In this document: one piece after another, positions 1-9,382 of the stretch
Layout: each line of letters opens with the position of its first letter
How positions within the stretch are numbered: position 1 is the stretch's first letter
Source: Aphanomyces cochlioides
Taxonomy: Eukaryota > Oomycota > Saprolegniomycetes > Saprolegniales > Verrucalvaceae
Direction of reading: 5' to 3'
Assembly (NCBI GenBank): GCA_019828595.1
Contig: JAHQRK010000021.1
Coordinates: 434,001 to 498,000, forward strand
DNA: 64,000 nt
The notes under the pieces: model-generated
What the model saw: only the letters and a program-made list of their open reading frames with translations
Databases searched by the model: none
What the model was told of the DNA's origin: nothing
Made by a program: the position numbers and the translations under genes

Positions 1-439
1 TGAAAACACGTTTTGACGCTGCAGCCTCCAACATAATATTTGCAGTGAGCGAAAAGTCATTTTTCTTCCCAATTCGCTCAGCAAATCGGCGAATATTGTC
101 GTAGCTTCTCGAAGCAACAAAGTCGGGAAATGTGCGCTTAAGATATTAGACGCGCTCGATTGTTGATATCCCGGGGTTTTCTCGGATAAAGTTTTCCATT
201 TTTGCAGTCAGTTCTGCGTTTTCCGACGGTCGAATGCGTGCGATTTCGTTTTGAGACGTTGTTTTGCCGATCTTGCCTCTCTTTTTCTTGTCGAGCCATG
301 ACCTTAAAGTTCGGAGCTTGATGTTCTTAATGTCGGCAAAATCCCTTTGAGTGGTTGTTCCTTTAGCTTGCTCCCATTCTTCAATTGTCTCGAGAATGAA
401 CACGCGGGAGTAGTTGATGTCGAGCTTGGCTTTCGGCAT
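1..439 (-). pseudogene. Transposase-like N-terminal fragment with helix-turn-helix, broken by an in-frame stop
   Basis: Reading begins at an ATG at 439 (residues MPKAKLDIN) and runs leftwards for 97 codons to a TAA at 146-148. The same frame then stays open to the edge of the window with plausible protein sequence, so the stop looks like a nonsense mutation in a longer gene. Residues about 10 to 60 resemble the helix-turn-helix half of pogo/CENP-B-type transposases (a TTTQRDFADIKNI segment followed by TLRSWLDKKKR). No catalytic DDE part is visible because the gene would continue outside the window. It could instead be a short hypothetical gene. The assignment to a transposase rests only on the HTH pattern. 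Confidence 0.4.
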
Positions 440-933
440 TTCACCCAATCGTGCAGATTGATATGAACCCAAGTAAAGTATAGTGACTGAAATTATTTAT
501 ATCTGAAATATATTTTGATTTTTGTATATATATCCGAGATACATTTAAAATTTGGTCATCACTTGGTCATGACCGCAAAATTTATATTTACAGATATTTG
601 GGGGTTTGCGAAAGGAACGCGAAACCTCTTCAAATGCATACTATTAGTTTCTATGGCATTTCCATCATAGTGAGTGACTTGGATGCATGGATATCTGTTG
701 CAGTGGTCTAGTGATGCCTGAATGCCCGTCAAGGTGGTAAAATCGCCCGTGAAAGTCGTCCAAGCCGCCAAGCTATGGAAGCATGCGATTGACAAGACGC
801 ATGACTATCAATCAAGTGGAGCTGCAAGCCATTCGAATGATCGAGGGGATGATTGCTTGTCGTCAGGCCACGCTGGAGTGGCTCTGAATGAATGCAAACA
901 AGCAACAAACAAGCAAAACAGGTACATTAGATC
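440..933. other. Crypton 3' flank, no gene seen
   Basis: AT-rich, short open frames on both strands without family features. It contains one copy (521-540 and 566-589) of a sequence that recurs in direct orientation at 3375-3418, beyond the other end of the recombinase gene. Confidence 0.5.
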
Positions 934-3374
934 TCACTTAATCTCATTCTTACTCTTTGCAATGTGTGTATAGAGTGTAGCATAGCTCATCTCGTCGAGA
1001 CGAAGCTTTTCGAATTGTTCAGTGGCAAGATTTTTGAAAAGTGAATGGCAAAGCTTTTTGAAACAACGAGAGTAAAGGGCAGTTGAGTTTGTCGAGGTGA
1101 GTTGAGGAATAGAGCCTGCAGGTACATCAGAGAATTTTAACAAATGCTCAATCACACGTCGTAGCTTGGATAGATTTACTCGATCCGAATTCTTCGCAAA
1201 ATGTTTCGGCCGTATCAATCTCAATGGTGAACGAGACTGCTCAGGTACACCTTGCCACCATAGCATTCACATATCAGACATCTTTCCTGTTGGGCAAGCT
1301 AGATATTCTGTTGACTGCTGAGGCAAAAACATGAGCTCAGAGGTCCCACTGGGTTGAAGGCACGAGGTTGCCGAATTGATGCTTTGGGTGGTATTGGCCA
1401 CAAGATCCTTTAATATAGCAGAAGGAATTTGATCAAAGAGGTCGTGAATAGACTCGTTTGACACTGCACTTCTTTGATAGCTCTGCAATTGCTCGCTTAT
1501 GCTTTTTGTAATCAATTCGGGCATTTCACTTATCGATTGCAAGACATTTTGGAGCTCATTTTTAACACAGTTGAGCTGATGTGACAACACTACATGGGGG
1601 GAGCACCACTTGCACGCATACCCGTCGTAGTATTGTGGACAACCCCACTATGGACACGCCCTTTTAGAGTTGGAATCAAGTTGGATCTCCAAAGAGCGGA
1701 TGAAAAGAATGGGTGATTCTTCTCGACAACTGATTCCAACCAGTCCATGTTGTACACGATTGATGCCAAGAGATAAGGCACTGACATACGAAGACAGCTC
1801 GGATACCACGTTGAATACCCTGGCAGAATCACTTCCCACTGGTCACCTGTAAGCACACTCGACTCGAAGTGGGGTGGCAAAATGGCAAACACTGATGTGT
1901 TAACATTGAGGCCTATGACTATAATATATGATCTGTGTGTGAGTCTACCTACCTGCAGCTGCCCGTCCGACGAATTGATCGCCACCAGATCCAGTAAAGA
2001 TGTACCGCCCTTGAACACGTCCAAGTGTCCAACCAGCCAGAAGATAGACAGACACGGGATTTGGACCACCTGGGTTGCTGGACAACTCGCTGGCGACCCC
2101 CTTTCGAAAGGAATGCGTTCCTATGTCATCGACCGAGAGTCCTACGGAATCGGTAGTACAAAGTCTACTCTAGAATGTACCTAGACTTATAATCTCATCC
2201 TTAAATGAATGGCATGTCTTTGAAAGCCACGCTGAGAACCGTTCTTTTGCGTGTGGCCCAAACAAGAGAGTTGTAGAATCGTCTCTCTGGGCACCCCTAG
2301 TGAATACCAGTACTGCTAGACTTCATACCAAATTAGTCGAACGTGAAGTAGGTTCAACAAACCTCAAGATTGGACATATTTCAGGACTGTTGGGGTTGGC
2401 GAAGACACGATAAGGATGGTAGTTTGCACCCTCTTGATCATTTTTTGCTCGACTGTACTGAACAACCAGAGCATCACCTACCATGACACTTACATCATTT
2501 TAGAATGAACAATACCTTCCCATGTAATGTGATCATAGCGAAGAGCGCCGACACTGGCAGCTCTTGCAATCAAATTCCAACACATTAAGAGATAGCAATG
2601 AGCAATTCGATAAGATTTCTTATCATTTTCGCCATGAAGCGCTTTTTGCGCTAGATAACGATAGCCTATACAGGAATTTCAATTAGAAGACGTTAACAAT
2701 CGACCTCACCATCAATCGATACTGGATCTTTGCCCTCGCCGATGGGCATTTTCCCCTCCTCTTTCAGCATTGCCACCTTTCTTTTGTAGCCACTCAAATA
2801 ATCTAAACAATGTCAAGTTTGAAATTAGGTGAACTTACCTGCAAGAACTGTGACGAGCTCGTCGGACATTTTGACGCGATTTTCACGATGCAAATAGACG
2901 ATAGCACTGCGACACGCATTTATATCCGCTGACGACTTATACTGCGGCCCCTCATTATCTTTTCCTTTTGTATTCTTCTGAGCCTCGTGACTCAGAAAGC
3001 GCTTGCATGCATGCGGGTCAAGTGGAAGCGCAACCTTACCGTTGGCAACCAGTTGAGGGTGCTCTATCTCCAGCCAAGCGTGCAACCGGCGTACTACAGT
3101 GTTGTATTGATATCTTGTCCTTGGGGCAAGACGCATGCTCATCACTTCATCACCTTCGTCCATGTGCTTATCATGCAGAAACTTGGAAACTTAATACGAC
3201 TGATGAGCCGGATAAACGTTTCTCCGTCGTTTCGCGAATCCATATATATCCTGAGATATATTCTCGCATATACAAACGGCAAGTCAAATTATATCTATAT
3301 ATCCCACATTGCGAAATTTCGCATTTCGCGATTCCCATTAACATCCGGCAAAATAGTTTCGTGAACCACATATA
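590..3374 (-). mobile_element. Crypton-type tyrosine recombinase transposon (degenerate)
   Basis: The region carries one recombinase gene on the minus strand and no terminal inverted repeats, as expected for Cryptons, which move by tyrosine-recombinase chemistry through a circular form. Direct repeats flank it: a 20-nt identical block at 521-540 and 3375-3394, then a 24-nt identical block at 566-589 and 3395-3418. The left copy has 25 extra bases between the blocks. I place the element between these repeats, but the true ends are uncertain. Two coding lesions (see the gene) make it non-autonomous. Confidence 0.6.
934..3163 (-). pseudogene. Crypton tyrosine recombinase gene, seven exons, inactivated
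   Basis: The ATG is at 3163. By eye I resolve six short GT-AG introns: 2838-2803, 2709-2666, 2515-2478, 2362-2321, 2180-2142 and 1952-1892 (36 to 61 nt). Joining them keeps one frame across the catalytic core. Exon 1 is the SAM-like N-terminal DNA-binding part. The core shows the first catalytic Arg (LIAR, codon 2574-2572), an HSFRKG box giving His and Arg (codons at 2115 and 2106), and the nucleophile Tyr in GRYIF (codon 2004-2002). The C-terminus carries a Trp-rich LWWQG segment like the GCR1_C-like tail of oomycete Cryptons. Two lesions are visible: a run of six G (1596-1601) that appears one base short and shifts the frame, and a TGA at 1269-1267 where Trp is expected. The last stop is TGA at 936-934. 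Confidence 0.72.
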
Positions 3375-4068
3375 TTTGTATATATATCCGAGATGTCATG
3401 ACCGCAAAATTTATATTTCGCAATATTTTGATCAATTATTGCATAATTTTGATTATCGCATAATGCACTGTCTGGATACCAAATATTGCATTAATTTTAT
3501 AGAAATAATTTATTTCAAAACAGGCCAAATATGCAATAAGGGTGTGTCTGGCAAAATTTCAAAATCAATATGCCATTTTCAGCCAAAATGGGATCAACAA
3601 TTTATGGCATATTCAAAATAGAGGTAAAACCTCCATTTCGTAAAATGGCATTTTGGGAGCTTCCACTGAGTATATCCCAACCAAAAATATTGGACTTGGT
3701 GCAAAACTCTTGGAGATAAACAAGTTCATATTTTGACCTCAATTATTGAATTTGGCCTCGAAATGGCTTTTTGGGCCTATTTATTGTAATATTTTCGGTT
3801 GCCAGACGGGCCCTAAATTTTTCTGAATGTAACTAAGAACTTCTAAAACACATGAATTTGATTAAAGAATTTATCGAATTAAACAGTAATTCGAATATCT
3901 AGAAAGGAAGATTGCGACTTCTTTGGGTAACCCACGTATTCAACTCCAAACAGTCAGCAGTGTGTTAACAAGACAATCAACCGCGCCTCTGTGGTCGATT
4001 GCCTCTTGATCCAACATGTACTAGTACCTCTTATCTAGTCGTCGGTTGTGTGTTCAACGATCATTTTC
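3164..4068. other. AT-rich intergenic DNA
   Basis: It includes the right-hand direct repeat (3375-3418), several ATATATCC-type motifs (3240-3310) and a CCGGATAAA motif at about 3207, about 45 bp upstream of the Crypton start. From 3430 to about 3850 it is low-complexity A/T-rich. No convincing reading frame or RNA gene was seen. Confidence 0.5.
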
Positions 4069-4466
4069 ATGTTCAACATTGGTAAGAAGCATGGACTCCA
4101 AAGAGACACTACAGCAATCTATTCAAGCACCAAATTCGACACTCCTCGACAGGAGGTTACCATTCTTCGCGCGAGAGCTACCAAAAGCCACGAGGTCGCT
4201 ATGAAACCAAAGGACGGAACATTGGCGGTAAAATTGGTGGTGCCGTCGGTACAGCTCTAGGTGGAGCAGGGGGAGGCTTTGGCGGCGGTGCACTCGGCAC
4301 GATGGTTGGTCCCGCAGGCACTGGAATCGGCACGTCCATTGGTGCAAGCTTGGTGGGTACGGTGGGTGGTGCTGGTGGCAAGTACGTTGGGTGCTGGCTG
4401 GGCGGTGTCATTGGGCGTCAAGTGGACAAGCGTAATTCTCGCCGAAGCAAGAAGCTCCGATTGTAG
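4069..4466 (+). CDS. Small glycine-zipper protein, two exons
   Basis: Proposed CDS is join(4069..4081, 4153..4466), 108 residues. The 71-nt intron starts GTAAGAAG and ends CGACAG. Splicing joins M-F-N-I to G-G-Y and places the start directly on a frame that is otherwise closed upstream. Residues about 27 to 88 are a run of Gly, Ala, Val, Ile and small residues with GxxxG spacing (GKIGGAVGTALGGAGGG onwards), the glycine-zipper pattern that packs helices in membranes. A basic tail (RQVDKRNSRRSKKLRL) ends in TAG. Glycine-zipper proteins are usually membrane-inserted or oligomeric; the role here is unknown. It stands alone, with about 860 bp to the next gene. The gene is supported by the length and periodicity of the pattern and the clean intron, but not by a named family. 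Confidence 0.62.
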
Positions 4467-5329
4467 ATCGGGGGACCCTCAATTGCATGTATCCTATGTT
4501 TCGTGAACGTTCACACTGCACTGTACTCCATTATGTACTTTACACAATACGTAAACTGTCTGTCAGCAGTGTAAACTGTACGTCAAGTAATTTCCCTATA
4601 AACTTTCCAGAAGGCAGCGCAGGGATTTGGAGTATTGGGAGAACCAGGAGTAACTTTCGAAATTCAGCCTTTATACTCTTGGTGTATCGTGAAGTGATCA
4701 ATTAGCTCTCACGCCTCAACTTTCATTTTCGAGGTGCAGTCGCAGACTGCGACTGCACCGGGACAAAAACTCCAACAACTCGTAAAGTGTAAAAACGATG
4801 TCTTCACAAGACTCGATTCCAAACCCAGTGGAGGCGGAGTGGCTCCACATCGTGATTTTAAGGGGGTCTATTGCCTTTCTCTGTGAAATGAAACTTCAAA
4901 TTGCGATTTCCTTGTTCACAGCAACCTCATACAACTCTTGTAAAATTTTACGTAAGCTGTAAGTGGACACTTGACGTCAAGTAAATCTTTTGTCCAGTGC
5001 ACGTGGAGGAGAAACTTGCGTTTAGCATGCTGGCAGTCTGTGTTGGCACGGAGATTGTACTAATCGCATGACGTTTTCCAAATGTTCTGATGACATATCG
5101 TATGAAGAGATTGAAAAGCAAACGTGCGACAGACTCGAAAATATTTCAGGAATTCACTGCCCGTTGTTTCTGTTCCAACGTGGTCGTCATCATACTCTCC
5201 CTTCCATAGTGAAAGGCGTGCGGAATCTTGAAGAGGAAACGTCAACGTGTCCACTCGTGTGAATTCCAAAAGTATGTTAGGTCAGGAGAACGCGATGCCA
5301 GACAGCTCACTTTCAATTTTCCTTTCATC
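4467..5329. other. Intergenic region with a perfect 27-nt palindrome
   Basis: No gene seen. Short open frames lack family features. The one clear structure is the inverted repeat at 4733-4759, listed separately. Confidence 0.5.
4733..4759. repeat. Perfect inverted repeat, 13-bp arms, 1-nt centre
   Basis: GGTGCAGTCGCAG, a single A, then CTGCGACTGCACC. The arms are exact reverse complements. It could be a dimeric regulator site, a cruciform-forming site, or the remnant of a small inverted-repeat element. It lies about 270 bp after the glycine-zipper gene and 570 bp before the first PX-like gene. Confidence 0.85.
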
Positions 5330-5821
5330 ATGACGACAACACCAACTCTACAGCGATTATTAACAGTCAGACAATCATCGTTTGGCGACATGGAGTGTTC
5401 GATACAAGGCACAAGTCTTCGTAAATGCCAAAAGTCGCGCTTCCGCCTTCCTGAAGTTGTTTTCCAAGTCCGGGTGACAATGGTGAACCGACGTGGGTGG
5501 ACGTTTCACTGCACACTTCGTGATGTGGCTTGCCTTCATAGCCACCTCCTTGCCACCGTCCAAGACAACGAGTTTACAGATCAACTGGGCTCACTTGTTT
5601 GCCCGAAACAACCATGGTTTGGTCGAAAGAATGCAGCCGTGATCAAGGGCATGTGCTGTGATTTGGACCATTACTTGAGCAATCTCCTTCGCATATGCCA
5701 ACGCTTTATCCTAAAGGCAACACGAGACGAAGCAATCGCTGTGGAATCAACCATACGGAGCTTCCTCAACCCAAGCACCATAAGCCCCATGGATGCCAAG
5801 TCTAAAGACAAACCTATTTAA
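5330..5821 (+). CDS. PX-like small protein 1
   Basis: 163 residues from ATG 5330 to TAA. The frame is open further upstream, but this start aligns with that of the paralogue at 13649 and is preceded by a similar TTTC-rich leader. Shared family features are a Cys-Xaa-(I/V)-Q-G-T-S motif near residue 20, a stretch VxFxVxV followed by W-x-F-x-C-T-L-x-D-V, then Leu-rich helices, a CPK(Q/R)P segment, and IKGMCC(D/E)LDHYLxNLLR. The order beta-rich half, Trp strand, then basic and leucine-rich helix resembles a PX (phox homology) fold. The canonical phosphoinositide-binding Arg of the RR(Y/F) motif is replaced by Cys, so lipid binding is not assured. Three paralogues lie in the next 16 kb. Membrane or endosome association is inference only. 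Confidence 0.68.
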   Translation: MTTTPTLQRLLTVRQSSFGDMECSIQGTSLRKCQKSRFRLPEVVFQVRVTMVNRRGWTFHCTLRDVACLHSHLLATVQDNEFTDQLGSLVCPKQPWFGRKNAAVIKGMCCDLDHYLSNLLRICQRFILKATRDEAIAVESTIRSFLNPSTISPMDAKSKDKPI

Positions 5822-7142
5822 GATTAATTTATACGCAGCGTTACAATTTCCGGAGCGGAAGTTGCGGAATGAGGGTGTCAGACTTCCGCAAATTAACGCA
5901 AACTCGACCGCAAAGTATATCTAGGTTGCTTCAACGAACTAAGCATGTGCGAAGTAGTTTAGTATATCAAGCGCACAACGTATCTGAAAGGTTGTGCTGC
6001 ATCAAATCAATATCTATCGCTGCTGAAAGAGTGTTATATGTGCTTCCGCATTTCCGCAAAGGACAAAAATGTAAGAATGGTACTGCCCAAAACTGTCTAG
6101 GGCCCATCTCATGCTTTTAAGCCATGCTCTTGTTGTTTTGGAAATGTCAAAGTCTCAAAATGTTGGCCCGCCGTGAGCATATTCCGAGTTCTGCACATCG
6201 AGGGCACAATCGATGTGCTGAACGATTAGCCAATCAAAATGAATTTAAGAATATTTTCAGCCAATAAAATCTTTGTCAATAAAACTATTCCTCATATTCC
6301 AGTCTTTTCGGTGCCAAAACTGTAACCGGGTACACGCGCAGGAGGAAGGCTTAGGAAGCAGAGAGAAAGATGAAAAGTGAATTAGCTTTATCCTGCCTAA
6401 AGCTAATGAATGCAGAGTCGAACAGGGCTTGTGAGCCAGTGAATATGAATGGCCTAGAAGGCACCGAGCCAAAGGAATGGCAGAGAGCACAGAGTGCTTC
6501 ACGTGTAGGGGAATGCAGATGACATGCTAACAGCAGGCATGTCATGCCAAGGGTCAAAGAGCAAGTAACCGGAGCGTCCGGTTACAAAAACAATCTCTTC
6601 TTGACATGACACTACGTAATGTCGAAGCGAGATAATAACGATGTTTCCAACCAAGCCTCCTTGGTTAGAAGAGGCTGCAAAAAATAAAATGTTCAAAAGA
6701 CCAGCTTCCTCTGTGCATCGCACACTAACCAAGATCGATCTACCTTACTTTCCATTGATCTCGAAGCGACATTTTGCGGAATGGCCCTCCTCAACTTCCG
6801 CGTTTTGCGGAAAAAGCCTGCGGACCAATGCTTTCAGAATTCCGCATATTTTTAAAAAATATCCGCAAAATTCGGAAAAATTTGCGGAAATTTTGACGTT
6901 GTTTATACGCTAAACGCTCTTCTGACCTTGATCCACTGTAACTTTGTGGCCGCCTTGACATTGATGCTCTTCTCTCCTTCCTGACAGCCCCTTCTTCGGA
7001 CCCAAATCGAGACTACGCTCAACGTTGGACCTAACTGACTGTATTGTCGGCAAGGTTGTCAACCACACCTGGGACTGACTTCGTCCGAGGTTGTGGCCCT
7101 CGTATGCCAAAGCAGTCTTAACGACCTTCCCCAAAGCTTATA
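5822..7142. other. Intergenic region, possibly relic-containing
   Basis: No supported gene. Many TTCCGC and GCGGAA words occur in both orientations at 5850-5890, 6045-6060 and 6775-6890, giving local imperfect inverted repeats. The part at 6905-7140 could be old retroelement sequence interrupted by the mariner insertion, but I cannot confirm it. Confidence 0.4.
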
Positions 7143-8673
7143 CAGTGGTGGAAGTAATGATATGCCACCCTGCAAATCCAGCTATATTGATTTTGATTGG
7201 TTATTAAAACGAGAAGTTTGCACCAATCAAAGCAACTAGTTTGTACTGGCTTCAGCTGACATTCCCGCGCACTCGGGTGGACAGATAGGCGCGAAAATGG
7301 CGGGAATAGATTTTTAAGCGGGAAATAATCATATGCCACTTTTGCTCATTTGCTGTTTTGACTCGTTCAACTCAAGACTCACGCACCACAACTGGTACGC
7401 TGATGACCCAAATCCTTGCCCTCATGTGAGCAATCAATCTAGGTCTCAGTTCATGCCCAAAGGCGACCCTTTGACGGACGACGAGAAGATCGAAATTCTC
7501 GTCCTCCGCCGTGAAGGCAAAACAATCTCGTACATAGCCAACGAGATCAAACGATCTCGTGGTTGTGTGCGAGGCTTCCTACGTGATCCTGGGTCGTATG
7601 GAACGGCCCGATCAACAGGCCGCCGCCCAATTGTCGACGACGCCCTACACCGCCGAATGATTCGAGCAGCGTGTACTGGAAAGTACACTGCTGCAGAACT
7701 AATCAAGCGCCATTCTCTTCCAGTTGGACCTCGTCGAGTCTGTCAGCTCCTCAACAAGAGCTGCAGACTCAAGTTCAAGAAGCGACTTGCTGCGCCGATG
7801 ATGACTCCAGCCCACAAAAAAGCCCGTGTGCTTTGGGCGTCTGAGGCGCGGGACTGAGCTGACCAGTTCAATGAGATCATCTGGTCCGACGAGAAGAAAT
7901 GGAACCTCGACGGACCGGATGGTTTCAATTATTACTGGGCAGACCTGTCTCGCCGCCGTGAGCACTTCTCGAAGCGCCAGAATGGCGGTGGGGGTGTCAT
8001 GGTTTGGGGAGCATTTAGCTCCAAAGGCAAATCTGTTCTTGTCTTCCTTGAAGGCAAGCAAGATTCGGAAGCGTATATCGATACGCTTTCCAATTTTTTG
8101 CTGCTGTTTGCTCATTTCCATCACGGGAATGACTTTCGTTTCCAACAAGACAACGCCTCGATTCACACGGCGAAGTCAGTTTCGGAATGGTTTGCGGAGC
8201 CCCATGTCTCGATTGAAACCATCAAGTGGCCAGCTAAGTCTCCAGACTTAAATCCGATCGAGAACTTATGGGGGATTATGTCCCGAAGAGTTTACGACAA
8301 CGGAAAACGACAATTTTCGAACAAGGCGGATCTGAAGGCTTGCATCCGTCGAGTTTGGGATGAGATCGACTTGTCTTTGTTGAAGAAACTCGTTGATAGC
8401 ATGACTAGGCGATGCGAAATGGTTGTAGCTAGTCGTGGTTCAAAGATTAAGTACTAATCAACATTTTCGTTGTGACTGGCATATCATTTTTTCTTTGGCC
8501 TTTATACATTCGTGCGTGTTGCTCGGTGAAAACTGAAGTTGTTGGTGCCGCAAGTACTTTCCTCGCTTGTGTATGATCAATTCACCACTGTGTATCATTC
8601 TTTAGTTATTGAGTTGATTTATCGATAGCTGCGAGTGATAAACCACACTGGCATATCATTACTTCCACCACTG
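7143..8673 (+). mobile_element. Tc1/mariner transposon with IR/DR-type ends
   Basis: The element is 1531 bp and flanked by TA on both sides (7141-7142 and 8674-8675), the normal mariner target duplication. Terminal inverted repeats of 25 bp are exact (7143-7167 and 8649-8673, beginning CAGTGGTGGAAG). A shorter copy of the inner repeat word TATGCCA recurs about 171 bp further in at each end (7332-7338 on the left, the inverse at 8477-8483 on the right). Each end therefore carries an outer and an inner site in the same orientation, the IR/DR layout known from Sleeping Beauty-like Tc1 elements. It sits between PX-like gene 1 and ABC copy 1. The transposase has one in-frame stop. Confidence 0.92.
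7453..8457 (+). pseudogene. Tc1/mariner (DD36E-spaced) transposase with one in-frame TGA
   Basis: ATG 7453 to TAA 8457, 335 codons, one frame throughout except a TGA at 7855-7857. Residues about 8 to 130 form two helix-turn-helix units joined by a TGRRP linker, the paired-like DNA-binding domain. The catalytic residues are intact: Asp146 in WSDEKK, Asp233 in QQDNAS and Glu270 in the SPDLNPIENLWG box, with 36 residues between the last two. The stop falls just before the first catalytic segment where Trp would fit, so TGG to TGA is the simplest lesion. The rest of the reading frame shows no further damage, so the insertion is recent. The in-frame ATG at 7453 fits the family better than the longer upstream frame, which begins inside the subterminal repeat. 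Confidence 0.85.
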
Positions 8674-8675
8674 TA

Positions 8676-9382
8676 CAAGGGGCATTACAAACCTTGGATG
8701 GAGAAACTTGTTTATTGTACTCTTCACCTTGGATGAAACTTGAAATTCAAACCAACGTCCGCAGCAGCTATAGATATGTGGACTTTGGTGGCCCATTGCA
8801 TTCTCACAAACAACACCTCGATATTGATAACTTGTGTCGACTAGAAAACCTCGGACTCAATCATTGCGTCCACTTGAGCTGCAAATTTCTGAATGGCAGC
8901 TTGTCGTTCTCGGCAGTCCAACCTCTTAGACTCGTAGTGCCGACAGCTAGTCGTGATGATTAAATCTTCTCAAGCCGTTTATGCATTTGGATCTTTGCTA
9001 CATCCGCGCCAAGTTGTTCGCCCTTGTCCGTTTAAACTCTCAATATAACACTATCCGCGGACTTATCACTGATTCACCTTCAGGACGTCTCGTGGTACAA
9101 GTACAGACAGGAAACAGCCGACAGCCGGAGGAACAACCTCGGAGTTTTCGACGCCACCAGATTACATCCTCAGGTTTGAATTTAGACTTGATAAATGTAT
9201 GACATTTCAACTCGCATACAAATATCAAGATTAATCATGTTGAAGAGAGCCGGTCCGGATATCTCATCCGGATGATACAAGTTTTGCGCGCGCTTTCTGT
9301 TGAACCAACGTCGGATGACAATCTTCAGCCTGTTCGAAATTCCACCTCGCCTTCATTTCTCAATTTGATCGGAAATTACAAA
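8676..9382. other. Upstream region of ABC copy 1
   Basis: No gene supported from 8676 to about 9180; open frames are short and unlike any family I recognise. The last 170 bp share motifs with the upstream region of ABC copy 2 (listed separately). Confidence 0.45.
9216..9276 (+). promoter_or_regulatory. Conserved upstream elements of ABC copy 1
   Basis: ATACAAATATCAAGA at 9216-9230 is identical to 15735-15749 upstream of the intact copy. An inverted repeat TCCGGAT-ATCTC-ATCCGGA (9254-9272) follows, and ATCCGGATGAT (9266-9276) is identical to 15771-15781. These sites lie 107 to 167 bp before the ATG at 9383. They are the clearest shared sequence in otherwise diverged upstream DNA, which suggests regulatory function, though common descent of the duplicated promoter would also explain it. 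Confidence 0.5.

Noticed and set aside
4048..4506. Three alternative frames over the glycine-zipper gene, including a Pro-rich minus frame
   Set aside because: They are shadows of the Gly-rich coding frame, which is explained by a clean intron and a 108-residue protein.
6905..7140. Retroelement gag relic split by the mariner
   Set aside because: Only vague composition similarity on the minus strand; no zinc knuckle, protease or polymerase motif.
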